From NCBI GenBank assembly GCA_024710825.1, contig JANJUA010000279.1, forward strand, positions 1 through 12,674: a stretch of 12,674 nucleotides of DNA. The letters are read 5' to 3'. The notes beneath the pieces are model-generated. The model saw only the letters and a list, made by a program, of their open reading frames with translations, was not told where the DNA came from and did no database searches. Both the position numbers and the translations under genes were made by a program. The number at the start of each line of letters is the position of its first letter. Positions within the stretch are counted from its first letter, which is position 1. Shown here piece after piece: positions 1 to 6,422 of the stretch. Source of the DNA: Solirubrobacteraceae bacterium (GTDB taxonomy: Bacteria; Actinomycetota; Thermoleophilia; Solirubrobacterales; Solirubrobacteraceae).

Positions 1-550
1 GCCCGCCCACACCAAGCCCCAGCCCGTCCAGATCGCCTCCGCGCCCCCGGCCGCCGCGCCGGCACCCACGCCGGCACCCACGCCGGCGCCCGCGCCGGCG
101 GCCCCGCCCAAGCCGGCGGCTCCCGAGCCAGAGCCGCAGCCCACGACGACGATGGCCGACACGAAGGACGGGGAGGCGAAGGCCGCAACCGCCAAGGACG
201 AGGCGCCGTCCGACGCCGTCGAGCTGCAGCCGGCCGCGACGCCGACCCCGCCCGTGACGACCGCTCCTGCGCCGCCGCCGCCCACGACGACGCAGGAGGG
301 TGGCGACGTCACCGTCCTGCCCGGCCCGCCAACCACGACGCAGCCGGTCGTCCCGCCACCCACCGTCACCACCCCACCGACCGCCACGGTGCCGCCCACC
401 GCGACGGTCCCGCCCGCGACCACGACCCCCGAGCCACCGCCGGCCGAGCCCGCGCCGACGCCCGTCGAGCCCGCGCCCGCCGAGCAGCCCGCGCCGCCGC
501 CGGCCGTCGAGCCCGCCCCCGAGCCGACGCCGCCGCTCTCGTCGCCCTAG
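1..550 (+). CDS. C-terminal Pro/Ala/Thr-rich tail of a truncated protein
   Basis: An open frame read from base 2 runs without a stop from the left edge to TAG at 548-550, so the true start and any folded domain lie outside the window. About 182 residues are visible. They are almost entirely Pro, Ala, Thr and Glu, with runs such as APTPAPTPAPAPAAPPKP and PPTATVPPTATVPPATTT, and a short charged stretch (MADTKDGEAKAATAKDEA) near base 152. This is low-complexity, disordered sequence of the kind found as cell-wall-spanning or C-terminal tails of actinobacterial envelope proteins; that role is inference. The Met at 152 is internal and not the likely start. The stop overlaps the stop of the opposing csaA-like gene in a shared CTAG. 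The function of the whole protein cannot be told from this end. Confidence 0.7.
   Translation, partial: PAHTKPQPVQIASAPPAAAPAPTPAPTPAPAPAAPPKPAAPEPEPQPTTTMADTKDGEAKAATAKDEAPSDAVELQPAATPTPPVTTAPAPPPPTTTQEGGDVTVLPGPPTTTQPVVPPPTVTTPPTATVPPTATVPPATTTPEPPPAEPAPTPVEPAPAEQPAPPPAVEPAPEPTPPLSSP
58..100 (+). repeat. 12-bp tandem repeat in the Pro-rich coding region
   Basis: The unit GCCGGCACCCAC occurs twice exactly (58-69 and 70-81), then as GCCGGCGCCCGC (82-93) plus a partial copy to 100. It encodes Ala-Pro-Thr-Pro / Ala-Pro-Ala-Pro repeats. Such runs can vary in length by replication slippage. Confidence 0.7.
380..415 (+). repeat. 18-bp imperfect tandem repeat encoding TATVPP
   Basis: Two adjacent 18-bp units (380-397 and 398-415) each encode Thr-Ala-Thr-Val-Pro-Pro. 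They differ only at wobble positions, so the repeat is kept better at protein level than at DNA level. Confidence 0.6.
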
Positions 551-750
551 GCGATCCGCTGCCCCGGGGTGGCGTCGCCGTCCGGGCGCAGGACCGGGAC
601 CGTCCCGTCCTCCTGCACCGCGCCCAGCACGAGCACCCCGGACCGCATCGGCCCGATCTGCCGCGCTGGGAAGCTCACGACCTCCACGACCCTCCCGACG
701 CGCATGTCGACGGCGCGGAAGTCGTCTAAGGAGATCGTCGCTACGGCCAC
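547..750 (-). pseudogene. csaA: csaA-like tRNA-binding-domain protein with internal deletion
   Basis: The 67-aa product starts VAVATISLDDFRAVDMRVGR and ends with RSGVLVLGAVQEDGTVPVLRPDG..GQRIA. These match, in order, the two ends of the CsaA family (OB-fold tRNA-binding domain, about 110 aa, proposed chaperone/export factor). The family middle, with the SSAQI segment and the second half of the OB fold, is missing: VVEVVSFP at residues 21-28 runs directly into ARQIGPM, which normally follows a second VVAVVNFPP element. The frame is kept, so this looks like an in-frame deletion between two similar stretches. The GTG start (750) overlaps the end of the upstream membrane-protein gene by 10 nt, with no clear Shine-Dalgarno. 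Residue 8 uses the rare TTA codon (729-727), and the local GC is lower than around it, which fits relaxed selection. It is probably a remnant, though a small expressed protein is possible. Confidence 0.7.
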
Positions 751-1403
751 TTCGTTCCGAAGCGCAACGAGCGGTACGGCACTCGCAGCGGGCCCGCGGC
801 GCCCACGTCCGCCACCGACCGCACCGGTCCGCGCGGCTCCTGGATCGCCGTCAGCACGACGCCCTCGCGACCGCCGCCCTCCGGGTCCAGCAGCAGCGCC
901 TGGCGCCCGAGCACGGTCCGGCCGTCCCGTACGGCCTCGAAGCCGACCTGATAGCCGAGCGCGTCGTTGATGTTCGCCTTGCCCTCGTCGGTGGGCGTGA
1001 ACGCGTCGAACGTCGGCGCGAGCTCGTCGCGGACCCGCGCGACGGCCAGGAGCCCCATCGCCGCGGCGGGCTCGACGTCGGAGGCCGGAAGCTCGAACGG
1101 CGCGACGGTGAACGACTGCACGACCCGCCCGCGGCGGCGCGCCTCGAGCCGCAGGATCTCGCCGGGCTCGGCCTTCACCCGGTGCAGCCCGCCGCGCTCC
1201 GTCAAGCGCACGTTGAAGACCGGCTCGGAGCGGTGGACGTAGCGCCCGTCCTCGGGCGCCCAGAGCCACCAGCCGGCGAGCGCCAGGCCGATCAGGACGG
1301 CCGCCGCGCCGAGTGCGCGCCGGGCGCGCAAGGACAGGCGGCGCCGGAGCAGCTCGGGCAGCGAGGGCCCGTACTCGGGCCGGATCCGCGGCGCGACGTC
1401 CAC
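741..1403 (-). CDS. unknown single-span membrane protein
   Basis: This 220-aa product has a short basic cytoplasmic N-terminus (PELLRRRLSLRARR, about residues 16-29). One membrane helix follows (ALGAAAVLIGLALAGWWLW, about 30-48), then an external domain of roughly 170 residues with no Cys and no motif I recognise; it ends PYRSLRFGTKWP. Charge distribution predicts the N-terminus inside. I chose GTG at 1403 because it lies 2 nt after the stop of the Lrp-domain gene, and reading further upstream would run through that gene as Arg-rich shadow sequence. It sits fifth to sixth in the minus-strand run, tightly linked to the Lrp-domain gene and overlapping the csaA remnant. No function can be assigned. 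Confidence 0.7.
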   Translation of the reverse strand: MDVAPRIRPEYGPSLPELLRRRLSLRARRALGAAAVLIGLALAGWWLWAPEDGRYVHRSEPVFNVRLTERGGLHRVKAEPGEILRLEARRRGRVVQSFTVAPFELPASDVEPAAAMGLLAVARVRDELAPTFDAFTPTDEGKANINDALGYQVGFEAVRDGRTVLGRQALLLDPEGGGREGVVLTAIQEPRGPVRSVADVGAAGPLRVPYRSLRFGTKWP

Positions 1404-1405
1404 GT

Positions 1406-1681
1406 CTACTCGCCGACGGAGAAGAGCGCCTCGAGGTCGTGGCGGGAGAACGCCTCGAACGCGACCATCGTCTGCGTGCGGGCGACCCCGTCGGTCTGGC
1501 CGATCCCGGCCGCGACGACCTCGGCGAGCTGCTCGTGGCGCTTGACGTGGACGATCGCCACGAAGTCCCACGACCCGGTCACCGAGTACACCTGCCCGAC
1601 GTTGTCGATCTCCGCGAGCCGGCCTCCGAGGGTCGACATCGCGTCGCGCTCGGCCTCGACGAGGACGATCGCGTGGGTCAT
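1406..1681 (-). CDS. stand-alone Lrp/AsnC ligand-binding (RAM) domain protein
   Basis: The 91-aa product begins MTHAIVLVEAERDAMSTL and contains the alpha/beta sandwich pattern of the C-terminal ligand-binding (RAM) half of Lrp/AsnC regulators: IDNVGQVYSVTGSWDFVAIV at about 25-44, then a helix and the strand RTQTMVAFEAF near 68-78. The DNA-binding helix-turn-helix half is absent. Stand-alone RAM proteins generally form oligomers that bind amino acids; whether this one senses a ligand or partners with an Lrp protein is unknown. The start ATG overlaps the stop of the upstream metallo-hydrolase as ATGA, so translation is probably coupled. The membrane-protein gene follows after 2 nt. The family call is firm; the role is not. 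Confidence 0.85.
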   Translation of the reverse strand: MTHAIVLVEAERDAMSTLGGRLAEIDNVGQVYSVTGSWDFVAIVHVKRHEQLAEVVAAGIGQTDGVARTQTMVAFEAFSRHDLEALFSVGE

Positions 1682-2361
1682 GTCGTGTGGGTCTCCCCGG
1701 GCGCGAGGACCACGACCTTGGTGTCGGTCTCGCGCTCGACGTCCGCCTTGAACGCCGCCGCGTCCGTCTCGATCGGCGGGAACGTGTCGTAGTGGCCCGG
1801 GATGATCGTCCCGGCGCCCACGAGCCGGGCGGCCTCGACCGCGTCGTGGCGGTCCATCGTGTAGTAGCCGCCGATGCACATCAGCGCGACGTCGATCGGG
1901 TGGCGCCGGCCCACGAGCTGAAGGTCGCTGAACAGCGCGGTGTCGCCGAGGTGGTAGATCGTCGTGCCGTTCAGATGCACGACGGCGCCCGCGGCGGTGT
2001 TGACCGTTCCCTTCGGCGTGGTCGAGGTGTGCCAGGCGGGCACGAGCTTGACCCAGCCCCAGTCGAACACGTCGGTGCCGCCCAGGTTCAGCTCGCGAAC
2101 CTCCCCGTCGGGCAGGTCCGCGGCGAGCTCCTGGGCGATCTCCACGATCGCCGTCACCGAGGCGCCGGTGCGGGCGGCGATCGCGACGGTATCGCCGATG
2201 TGGTCGGCGTGACCGTGGGTGACCACGATGTGGGTCGGGTCGACCTCGTCGGCCGTGACGGGCGCCTTGGGGTTGTGCGGCGCCAGGAACGGGTCGATGA
2301 GGATCCGGGTGTCCCCGTCGACGAGCTCGAACGTCGCATGCCCGAGATAGCGGATCTCCAT
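1678..2361 (-). CDS. UPF0173-type metal-dependent hydrolase (metallo-beta-lactamase fold)
   Basis: The 227-aa product has the length and layout of the UPF0173 hydrolase family. It starts MEIRYLGHATFELVDGDTRI. The metal-binding signature THGHADHIGD supplies H49, H51, D53 and H54; other likely ligands are H111 (VPAWHTS), D140 in YHLGDTALFSD, and H190 in IIPGHYDTFPP. Proteins of this family are cytoplasmic, and their physiological substrate is generally not known. A clear Shine-Dalgarno (GGAGG at 2373-2369, 7-nt spacer) lies in the end of the upstream 110-aa gene and supports the ATG at 2361. The stop overlaps the start of the Lrp-domain gene (ATGA). All metal ligands appear intact, so the enzyme should be active. 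Confidence 0.9.
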   Translation of the reverse strand: MEIRYLGHATFELVDGDTRILIDPFLAPHNPKAPVTADEVDPTHIVVTHGHADHIGDTVAIAARTGASVTAIVEIAQELAADLPDGEVRELNLGGTDVFDWGWVKLVPAWHTSTTPKGTVNTAAGAVVHLNGTTIYHLGDTALFSDLQLVGRRHPIDVALMCIGGYYTMDRHDAVEAARLVGAGTIIPGHYDTFPPIETDAAAFKADVERETDTKVVVLAPGETHTT

Positions 2362-2364
2362 CTG

Positions 2365-2697
2365 TCAGCCTCCGTGTCGTCGTCGGTGCAGCTCGCGGGC
2401 GAGCTCGAACCCGACCGTCGCGCCGACGAGCATCCCGAGGCGGGTCTCCTCCGCCAGTAGCGTCCGCATCGCGGCAAGCCGCTCGGCGGGGTCCTCGATC
2501 GTGGCGGCGCGCGTGACCTGCTCCTCGTGCGCGTCGCCGAACCAGCCGCCCTCCTCGAGCGCGGCGTTCAGCACCCGCTGCAGGTTGGGCGCGGCATGGA
2601 CGACGACCTCCTGGGCGTGCGCCAGGCGCTCCGGGTCGGAGAGCGCCGCCACGGCGGCGTCGACCTCCTCGGCGGTGTAGGTGGTGGGCTCGGTCAC
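2365..2697 (-). CDS. unknown 110-aa helical protein
   Basis: The product from GTG 2697 begins VTEPTTYTAEEVDAAVAALS and looks wholly alpha-helical, soluble and acidic in its first two-thirds, with a basic end (RELHRRRHGG). Parts such as LNAALEEGGWFGDAHEEQVTRA and PAERLAAMRTLLAEETRLGM suggest a helical bundle. I recognise no named domain. The GTG lies 14 nt after the rhomboid-like gene's stop; upstream codons in the same frame fall inside that gene and are not preferred. Three nt separate its stop from the metallo-hydrolase start, so the two genes are almost certainly co-transcribed. Function unknown. Confidence 0.7.
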   Translation of the reverse strand: MTEPTTYTAEEVDAAVAALSDPERLAHAQEVVVHAAPNLQRVLNAALEEGGWFGDAHEEQVTRAATIEDPAERLAAMRTLLAEETRLGMLVGATVGFELARELHRRRHGG

Positions 2698-2711
2698 CAG
2701 CCCACGGGACC

Positions 2712-3512
2712 CTAGCGCGGCCGCAGCCGCACGAGCACCAATCCCGCCAGCAGGCCGATCAGCGCTCCCGTCACGCCGGCGATCGCGTTGGCGAAGTCGA
2801 CGAGCGCGGGCATCGCCAGCAGGACGAGCGCGATGACGCCGGCGCCCATCAGGTCGCCCTCCCACTCCTCGTCGCGCCGCCAGGCCAGGACGTCGGGGAC
2901 GGCCCAGGCGACGAGCAGGCCGAGCGCCATGCCGTTCGCTCCGGCCGCCAGCGGGCCGGGCTCGATCGCCGCCGCGGCCGCCATGCCGCCCGCGCCGGCG
3001 AGCAACGCCAGCACGAGCACGGTGAGCGAGCCGTAGCGGCGCTCCAGCGCGATGCCGAAGATGCCGATCGCGACCATCGTCGCGAACTGGTAGGCGCCGC
3101 CGGCGAAGATGATCCCGCCGCCGCTGAGGTGGATGAACGGCGCCGTGACCACTCGCCACCACTCGCCGTCGATCGGGCCGAAGACGATGGCGTCCGGCGG
3201 GAAGAACGCACCGGCGACGGCCGCCAGGTACGCGAGGAAGCAGGCCGCGACGATCGCTATCGTCGCGACCGGGCGCCCCTCGGTCCGGACGCCCGGCAGC
3301 TCGCCCGAGCGCAGGCGGCTCAGGCGCGGGCCGCCGCGGGCGCGGCGCGACGAGCGACGGCCCATGCGCGGCTCGCGCTGCGCCCCGCCCCGCTCGATCT
3401 TCGGCGCCCGCTTGCGGACCCGCTGACCGCAGTACGGGCACTCGGTCACGTACGGGCTGACCTCGGACCCGCAGTTCTTGCAGACGACGAACAGATCAGC
3501 ACCCCGTGCCAT
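2712..3512 (-). CDS. zinc-ribbon rhomboid-like membrane protein, catalytic residues missing
   Basis: The 266-aa product opens with a zinc ribbon (C11, C14, C25, C28: VVCKNCGSEVSPYVTECPYC) and a basic linker to about residue 80. A rhomboid-like membrane domain follows: first helix near 82-104, the family motif WWRVVTAPFIHL at 118-129, helices near 137-155, 162-182, 190-208 and 221-238, and a last helix near 243-262. In active rhomboid proteases the helix-4 motif is GxSG and helix 6 carries an Ala-His. Here these positions read GANG (191-194, Asn193 for Ser) and a stretch FANAIAGVTGAL with no His. It is therefore probably a non-proteolytic rhomboid homologue. ATG 3512 is chosen because it places the ribbon right at the N-terminus. 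It lies 41 nt after the carboxylate-amine ligase gene. Confidence 0.8.
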   Translation of the reverse strand: MARGADLFVVCKNCGSEVSPYVTECPYCGQRVRKRAPKIERGGAQREPRMGRRSSRRARGGPRLSRLRSGELPGVRTEGRPVATIAIVAACFLAYLAAVAGAFFPPDAIVFGPIDGEWWRVVTAPFIHLSGGGIIFAGGAYQFATMVAIGIFGIALERRYGSLTVLVLALLAGAGGMAAAAAIEPGPLAAGANGMALGLLVAWAVPDVLAWRRDEEWEGDLMGAGVIALVLLAMPALVDFANAIAGVTGALIGLLAGLVLVRLRPR

Positions 3513-3553
3513 GCATCCCGATGATACGCGGGGCGCGATGCGATCCGGAGCGC

Positions 3554-4654
3554 TCAGGCGCCCGTGGCCTCCACGATCTCGGCCATGACCTCGCGCAGAT
3601 CGTGGTTGGCCTCCCACACGGTCAACTGGCGCGTCGCCCCGTTGCCGCGCGCCAGCAGGTCCTCGATGCCCTCGAGCGCGTCCGCCGAGCCGAGATCCTG
3701 CGCGTGCTCGCGCAGGCGATCCAGCAGTCGCCGGGCGAGCTCCTTGGACGCGACCCGCTCGTGCGACGGCAGGTCGACGAGCTCGCCGTCGAGGCCATGC
3801 CGCGACGCCATCCACTTGTTCTCGTCGAGCATCTCCCAGGGGTAGGCCGTGAGCTGCCGGCCCTCGTCGTGGTGGATCGCCAGCTCACGGACCATCGCCT
3901 GCACGAGCGCGGCGATGCCGAGCGTATGCTCGATCCGCGTCTGTGAGTCCATCGCCCGGATCTCGACGGTGCCGAAGTTCGGATGCGGCCGCACGTCGTA
4001 CCAGAGCCACGTGTAGTCCTCGATCGAGCCGGCCTCGACCATGAACTCGATCCGCCGCTCGTAGTCCTCCCAGCCTTCGTACTCCGGCGGGATGCCGACC
4101 CGCGGGAACGCGCGGAAGATCGGCGTGCGCGTGGACTGCAGGCCGGTCGAGTCGGCGCGCCAGAACGGCGAGTTGGCGCTGAGCGCGAGCAGGATCGGCA
4201 CATGGACGCGCATCCCGTTGGCGACGTGGATCGCCTTGTCGGGATCGTCGATGCCGACGTGGACGTGCATGCCGAAGATGAGCTCCTGGCGCGCCACGAA
4301 GCGCAGGGCGGAGATGAGGTCGCGGTAGCGGGAGCGCGCGACGATGCGCTGGTCCTCCCACATCGCGAACGGGTGGGTGCCGGCCGAGCCGATCGCCAGG
4401 CCCTTGCCCGCGGCCGTCTCGCGCACCTGGCGCCGCAGCGCGCGCAGCTGCGGCTCGAGCTCGCGCGTGTTCGCGCACGGGTCGCTGGAGACCTCGAGGA
4501 CGGACTCCATCAGCTCGGGCTTGATCGCCCCGGCGGGGGCATCCTCCAGGAGCGCTTCGATCGCGTTGACGAGGTCCTGCGTCTCCCCGTCGACGATCAT
4601 CAGCTCCTCCTCTACGCCGATCGTGAAGTTGGGCTCGGAGAAGTGGTGCTCCAT
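3554..4654 (-). CDS. carboxylate-amine ligase, glutamate-cysteine ligase family 2 (YbdK type)
   Basis: The 366-aa product matches the GCS2 family in length and motifs. These are TIGVEEELMIVD at 11-22, the metal/substrate motif FGMHVHVGI near 127-135, LALSANSPFW near 156-165, VRPHPNFGTVEIRAMDS near 221-237, and ENKWMASRHGLDG near 278-290. Members join a carboxylate to an amine using ATP. YbdK has weak gamma-glutamyl-cysteine ligase activity in vitro, and actinobacterial relatives often have unknown true substrates, so no specific product is claimed. ATG 4654 is preferred because the conserved N-terminal motif follows 10 residues later, and a longer start would overlap the divergent aldolase gene. 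It heads the minus-strand run and is divergent from the aldolase across 68 bp. Confidence 0.9.
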   Translation of the reverse strand: MEHHFSEPNFTIGVEEELMIVDGETQDLVNAIEALLEDAPAGAIKPELMESVLEVSSDPCANTRELEPQLRALRRQVRETAAGKGLAIGSAGTHPFAMWEDQRIVARSRYRDLISALRFVARQELIFGMHVHVGIDDPDKAIHVANGMRVHVPILLALSANSPFWRADSTGLQSTRTPIFRAFPRVGIPPEYEGWEDYERRIEFMVEAGSIEDYTWLWYDVRPHPNFGTVEIRAMDSQTRIEHTLGIAALVQAMVRELAIHHDEGRQLTAYPWEMLDENKWMASRHGLDGELVDLPSHERVASKELARRLLDRLREHAQDLGSADALEGIEDLLARGNGATRQLTVWEANHDLREVMAEIVEATGA

Positions 4655-4670
4655 GGCTCGGCGCGGAAGG

Positions 4671-4683
4671 CTACCCGGGGTAG
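4671..4683. promoter_or_regulatory. 13-bp inverted repeat in the ligase/aldolase divergent intergenic region
   Basis: CTACCC-G-GGGTAG is a perfect inverted repeat with a one-base centre, lying between the divergent starts at 4654 and 4723. A TANNNT-like -10 (TAGTCT, 4681-4686) overlaps its right arm on the + strand, so it could be an operator for the aldolase promoter. No clear -35 is visible and the regulator is unknown. Confidence 0.3.
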
Positions 4684-4710
4684 TCTGCCTGTAACGACCG
4701 AACGCATGCA

Positions 4711-4716
4711 GAGGAG
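4711..4716 (+). promoter_or_regulatory. Shine-Dalgarno deciding the aldolase GTG start
   Basis: GAGGAG lies 6 nt before GTG 4723, at standard spacing. This favours the GTG over the internal ATG at residue 6. Confidence 0.7.
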
Positions 4717-4722
4717 ACCGTC

Positions 4723-5802
4723 GTGGCTGCAACCGAGATGACGACGTCGCGCCTGGAGGAGCTTCTGGGCGACGACGCGGACGCGCTGCTCAACCACCAG
4801 AGCACCACGTTCGACAAGGCGAACCTGCACCTCCCCGGACCCGACTTCATCGATCGGGTGTTCGTCGAGTCGGACCGCTCGACCAACGTGCTGCGCCAGC
4901 TCGAGTGGCTGTCGAAGAGCGGCCGCCTGTCGGGCACCGGCTACGCGTCGATCCTGCCGATCGACCAGGGCATCGAGCACTCGGGCGCCGCCTCGTTCGC
5001 GCCCAACCCCCTGTACTTCGACCCGGAGAACCTGGTCAAGCTGGCGGTCGAGGGCGGCTGCAACGCGATCGCGTCGACGCTCGGCGTGCTGGGCGCGGTG
5101 AGCCGCAGGTGGGCGCACAAGTTCCCCTTCATCGTCAAGCTCAACCACAACGAGCTGCTGACGTACCCGAACGAGTACGACCAGGTGATGTTCTCGTCGG
5201 TCAAGCGGGCGTGGGAGATGGGCGCGGCGGGCGTGGGCGCGACTATCTACTTCGGCTCCGAGCAGAGCCGCCGCCAGATCGTCGAGGTCGCCCAGGCCTT
5301 CGAGGAGGCCCATCGGCTCGGGATGTTCACCGTGCTGTGGTGCTACCTGCGCAACTCGGCGTTCAAGAAGGACGGCGTCGACTACCACGTCTCCGCCGAT
5401 CTCACGGGCCAGGCGAACCACCTGGGCGTGACGATCGAGGCCGACATCATCAAGCAGAAGCTGCCTGAGAACAACGGCGGCTACCCCGCGATGGGCAGCG
5501 GCTACGGCAAGACGAGCCAGCTCGTCTACGACAAGCTGACCTCGGAGCACCCCATCGACCTCTGCCGCTGGCAGGTCGTCAACTGCTACCTGGGCCGCGC
5601 GGGCCTCATCAACAGCGGCGGCGCGTCGGCGGGCGACAGCGATCTGGCCGAGGCGGTCCGCACGGCGGTCATCAACAAGCGCGCGGGCGGCATGGGCCTG
5701 ATCTCGGGCCGCAAGGCGTTCCAGCGGCCGATGGACGAGGGGATCGCACTGCTGCACGCGATCCAGGACGTCTACCTCTCCGACGAGGTCACGATCGCGT
5801 AG
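4723..5802 (+). CDS. class I fructose-bisphosphate aldolase (FbaB/DhnA type)
   Basis: The 359-aa cytoplasmic enzyme cleaves or forms fructose 1,6-bisphosphate from glyceraldehyde-3-phosphate and dihydroxyacetone phosphate through a Schiff-base lysine. It carries the family motif [20 protein letters not shown] (68-86; Asp81 probably catalytic) and [18 protein letters not shown]. The strand [14 protein letters not shown] has K244 as the likely Schiff-base lysine. [12 protein letters not shown] near 296-307 and [12 protein letters not shown] near 325-336 form the phosphate-binding end of the TIM barrel. There is no metal site of the class II type. GTG 4723 is supported by GAGGAG 6 nt upstream. 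It is divergent from the carboxylate-amine ligase and followed 38 nt later by the nuclease gene. The family is certain; the exact sugar substrate rests on homology. Confidence 0.92.
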   Translation: MAATEMTTSRLEELLGDDADALLNHQSTTFDKANLHLPGPDFIDRVFVESDRSTNVLRQLEWLSKSGRLSGTGYASILPIDQGIEHSGAASFAPNPLYFDPENLVKLAVEGGCNAIASTLGVLGAVSRRWAHKFPFIVKLNHNELLTYPNEYDQVMFSSVKRAWEMGAAGVGATIYFGSEQSRRQIVEVAQAFEEAHRLGMFTVLWCYLRNSAFKKDGVDYHVSADLTGQANHLGVTIEADIIKQKLPENNGGYPAMGSGYGKTSQLVYDKLTSEHPIDLCRWQVVNCYLGRAGLINSGGASAGDSDLAEAVRTAVINKRAGGMGLISGRKAFQRPMDEGIALLHAIQDVYLSDEVTIA

Positions 5803-5840
5803 CTCCACGGGTCCGCGTACCGGCCGCCGCGTGTGCGACG

Positions 5841-6365
5841 GTGGCCGGGATGCGGATGCCCGGTCGCCTCGCCGTCGTCGTCGCCGTCCTGGCCGTCGCG
5901 GTCCTCGCGGGGCTGGTCTCCGCCTCACGCGATGGCGACGGCGAGCCCGCGAGCGGAGGCGGCGCCGACGCCACCGTGACCCGGATCGTGGACGGCGACA
6001 CCATCCGCGTCGACCTCGACGGCGTGGAGGAGATCGTGCGCTACATCGGCGTCGACACGCCCGAGTCCGTCAAGCCGGGCACGCCCGTGGAGTGCTTCGC
6101 GAAGCGGGCGAGCGAGCAGAACGCGCGCCTGGTCGACGGCGCCGACGTGCGGCTGCGATTCGACGTGGAGCGTCGCGACCGCTACGGCCGCCTGCTCGCC
6201 TACGTCCACCGCGCCGACGACGGGACGTTCGTCAACGAGGCGCTGATCCGCGACGGCTACGCGCGACCTCTCACCATTCCGCCCAACGTGCGCTTCGCCG
6301 ACAGCTTCGCCGAGCTGGCGCGCGAGGCGCGCGAGGCCGGCCGCGGCCTGTGGGCGGCATGCTGA
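5841..6365 (+). CDS. membrane-anchored or secreted thermonuclease-like (SNase) protein
   Basis: The product (174 aa from GTG 5841) has an N-terminal hydrophobic segment (LAVVVAVLAVAVLAGLVSA, about 10-28) serving as signal peptide or anchor. There is no lipobox cysteine. A short Gly/Asp linker follows, then a staphylococcal-nuclease OB fold. The catalytic set is conserved: D51 and D53 in IVDGDTIRV, R67 with D72 and E75 in RYIGVDTPES (equivalents of Arg35, Asp40, Glu43), and R117 in DRYGRLLAYV (equivalent of Arg87). It is expected to hydrolyse DNA or RNA outside the membrane with Ca2+. Met codons at 5850 and 5856 are equally possible starts, and no Shine-Dalgarno settles the choice. The mature domain ends GRGLWAAC. 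Confidence 0.88.
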   Translation: MAGMRMPGRLAVVVAVLAVAVLAGLVSASRDGDGEPASGGGADATVTRIVDGDTIRVDLDGVEEIVRYIGVDTPESVKPGTPVECFAKRASEQNARLVDGADVRLRFDVERRDRYGRLLAYVHRADDGTFVNEALIRDGYARPLTIPPNVRFADSFAELAREAREAGRGLWAAC

Positions 6366-6379
6366 TCGGCGTTCGTCGC

Positions 6380-6408
6380 ATCGGGTAGGAGCATGAGCTG
6401 AACCCGAT
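6380..6408 (+). promoter_or_regulatory. 7-bp inverted repeat upstream of the FAD dehydrogenase gene
   Basis: ATCGGGT (6380-6386) and ACCCGAT (6402-6408) are perfect inverted arms separated by 15 bp, just before the Shine-Dalgarno GGAGG (6414-6418) of the gene starting at 6423. It could be a two-half-site operator (half-site centres 22 bp apart, two helical turns) or an RNA hairpin. The loop holds AGGAGC followed by ATG AGC TGA, a two-codon reading frame that may be chance. Confidence 0.35.
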
Positions 6409-6422
6409 CGGACGGAGGAAGC

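Noticed and set aside
300..1751. 483-aa + strand open frame rich in Arg/Pro
   Set aside because: It crosses two real genes on the other strand and one in another frame. Its composition is that of an out-of-phase GC-rich reading, with no domain.
3554..4732. Upstream start at 4732 for the carboxylate-amine ligase
   Set aside because: It would overlap the divergent aldolase start and its ribosome site. The family N-terminus fits ATG 4654.
4612..5928. 438-aa - strand open frame opposite the aldolase
   Set aside because: It lies fully antisense to an unmistakable class I aldolase and shows no motif.
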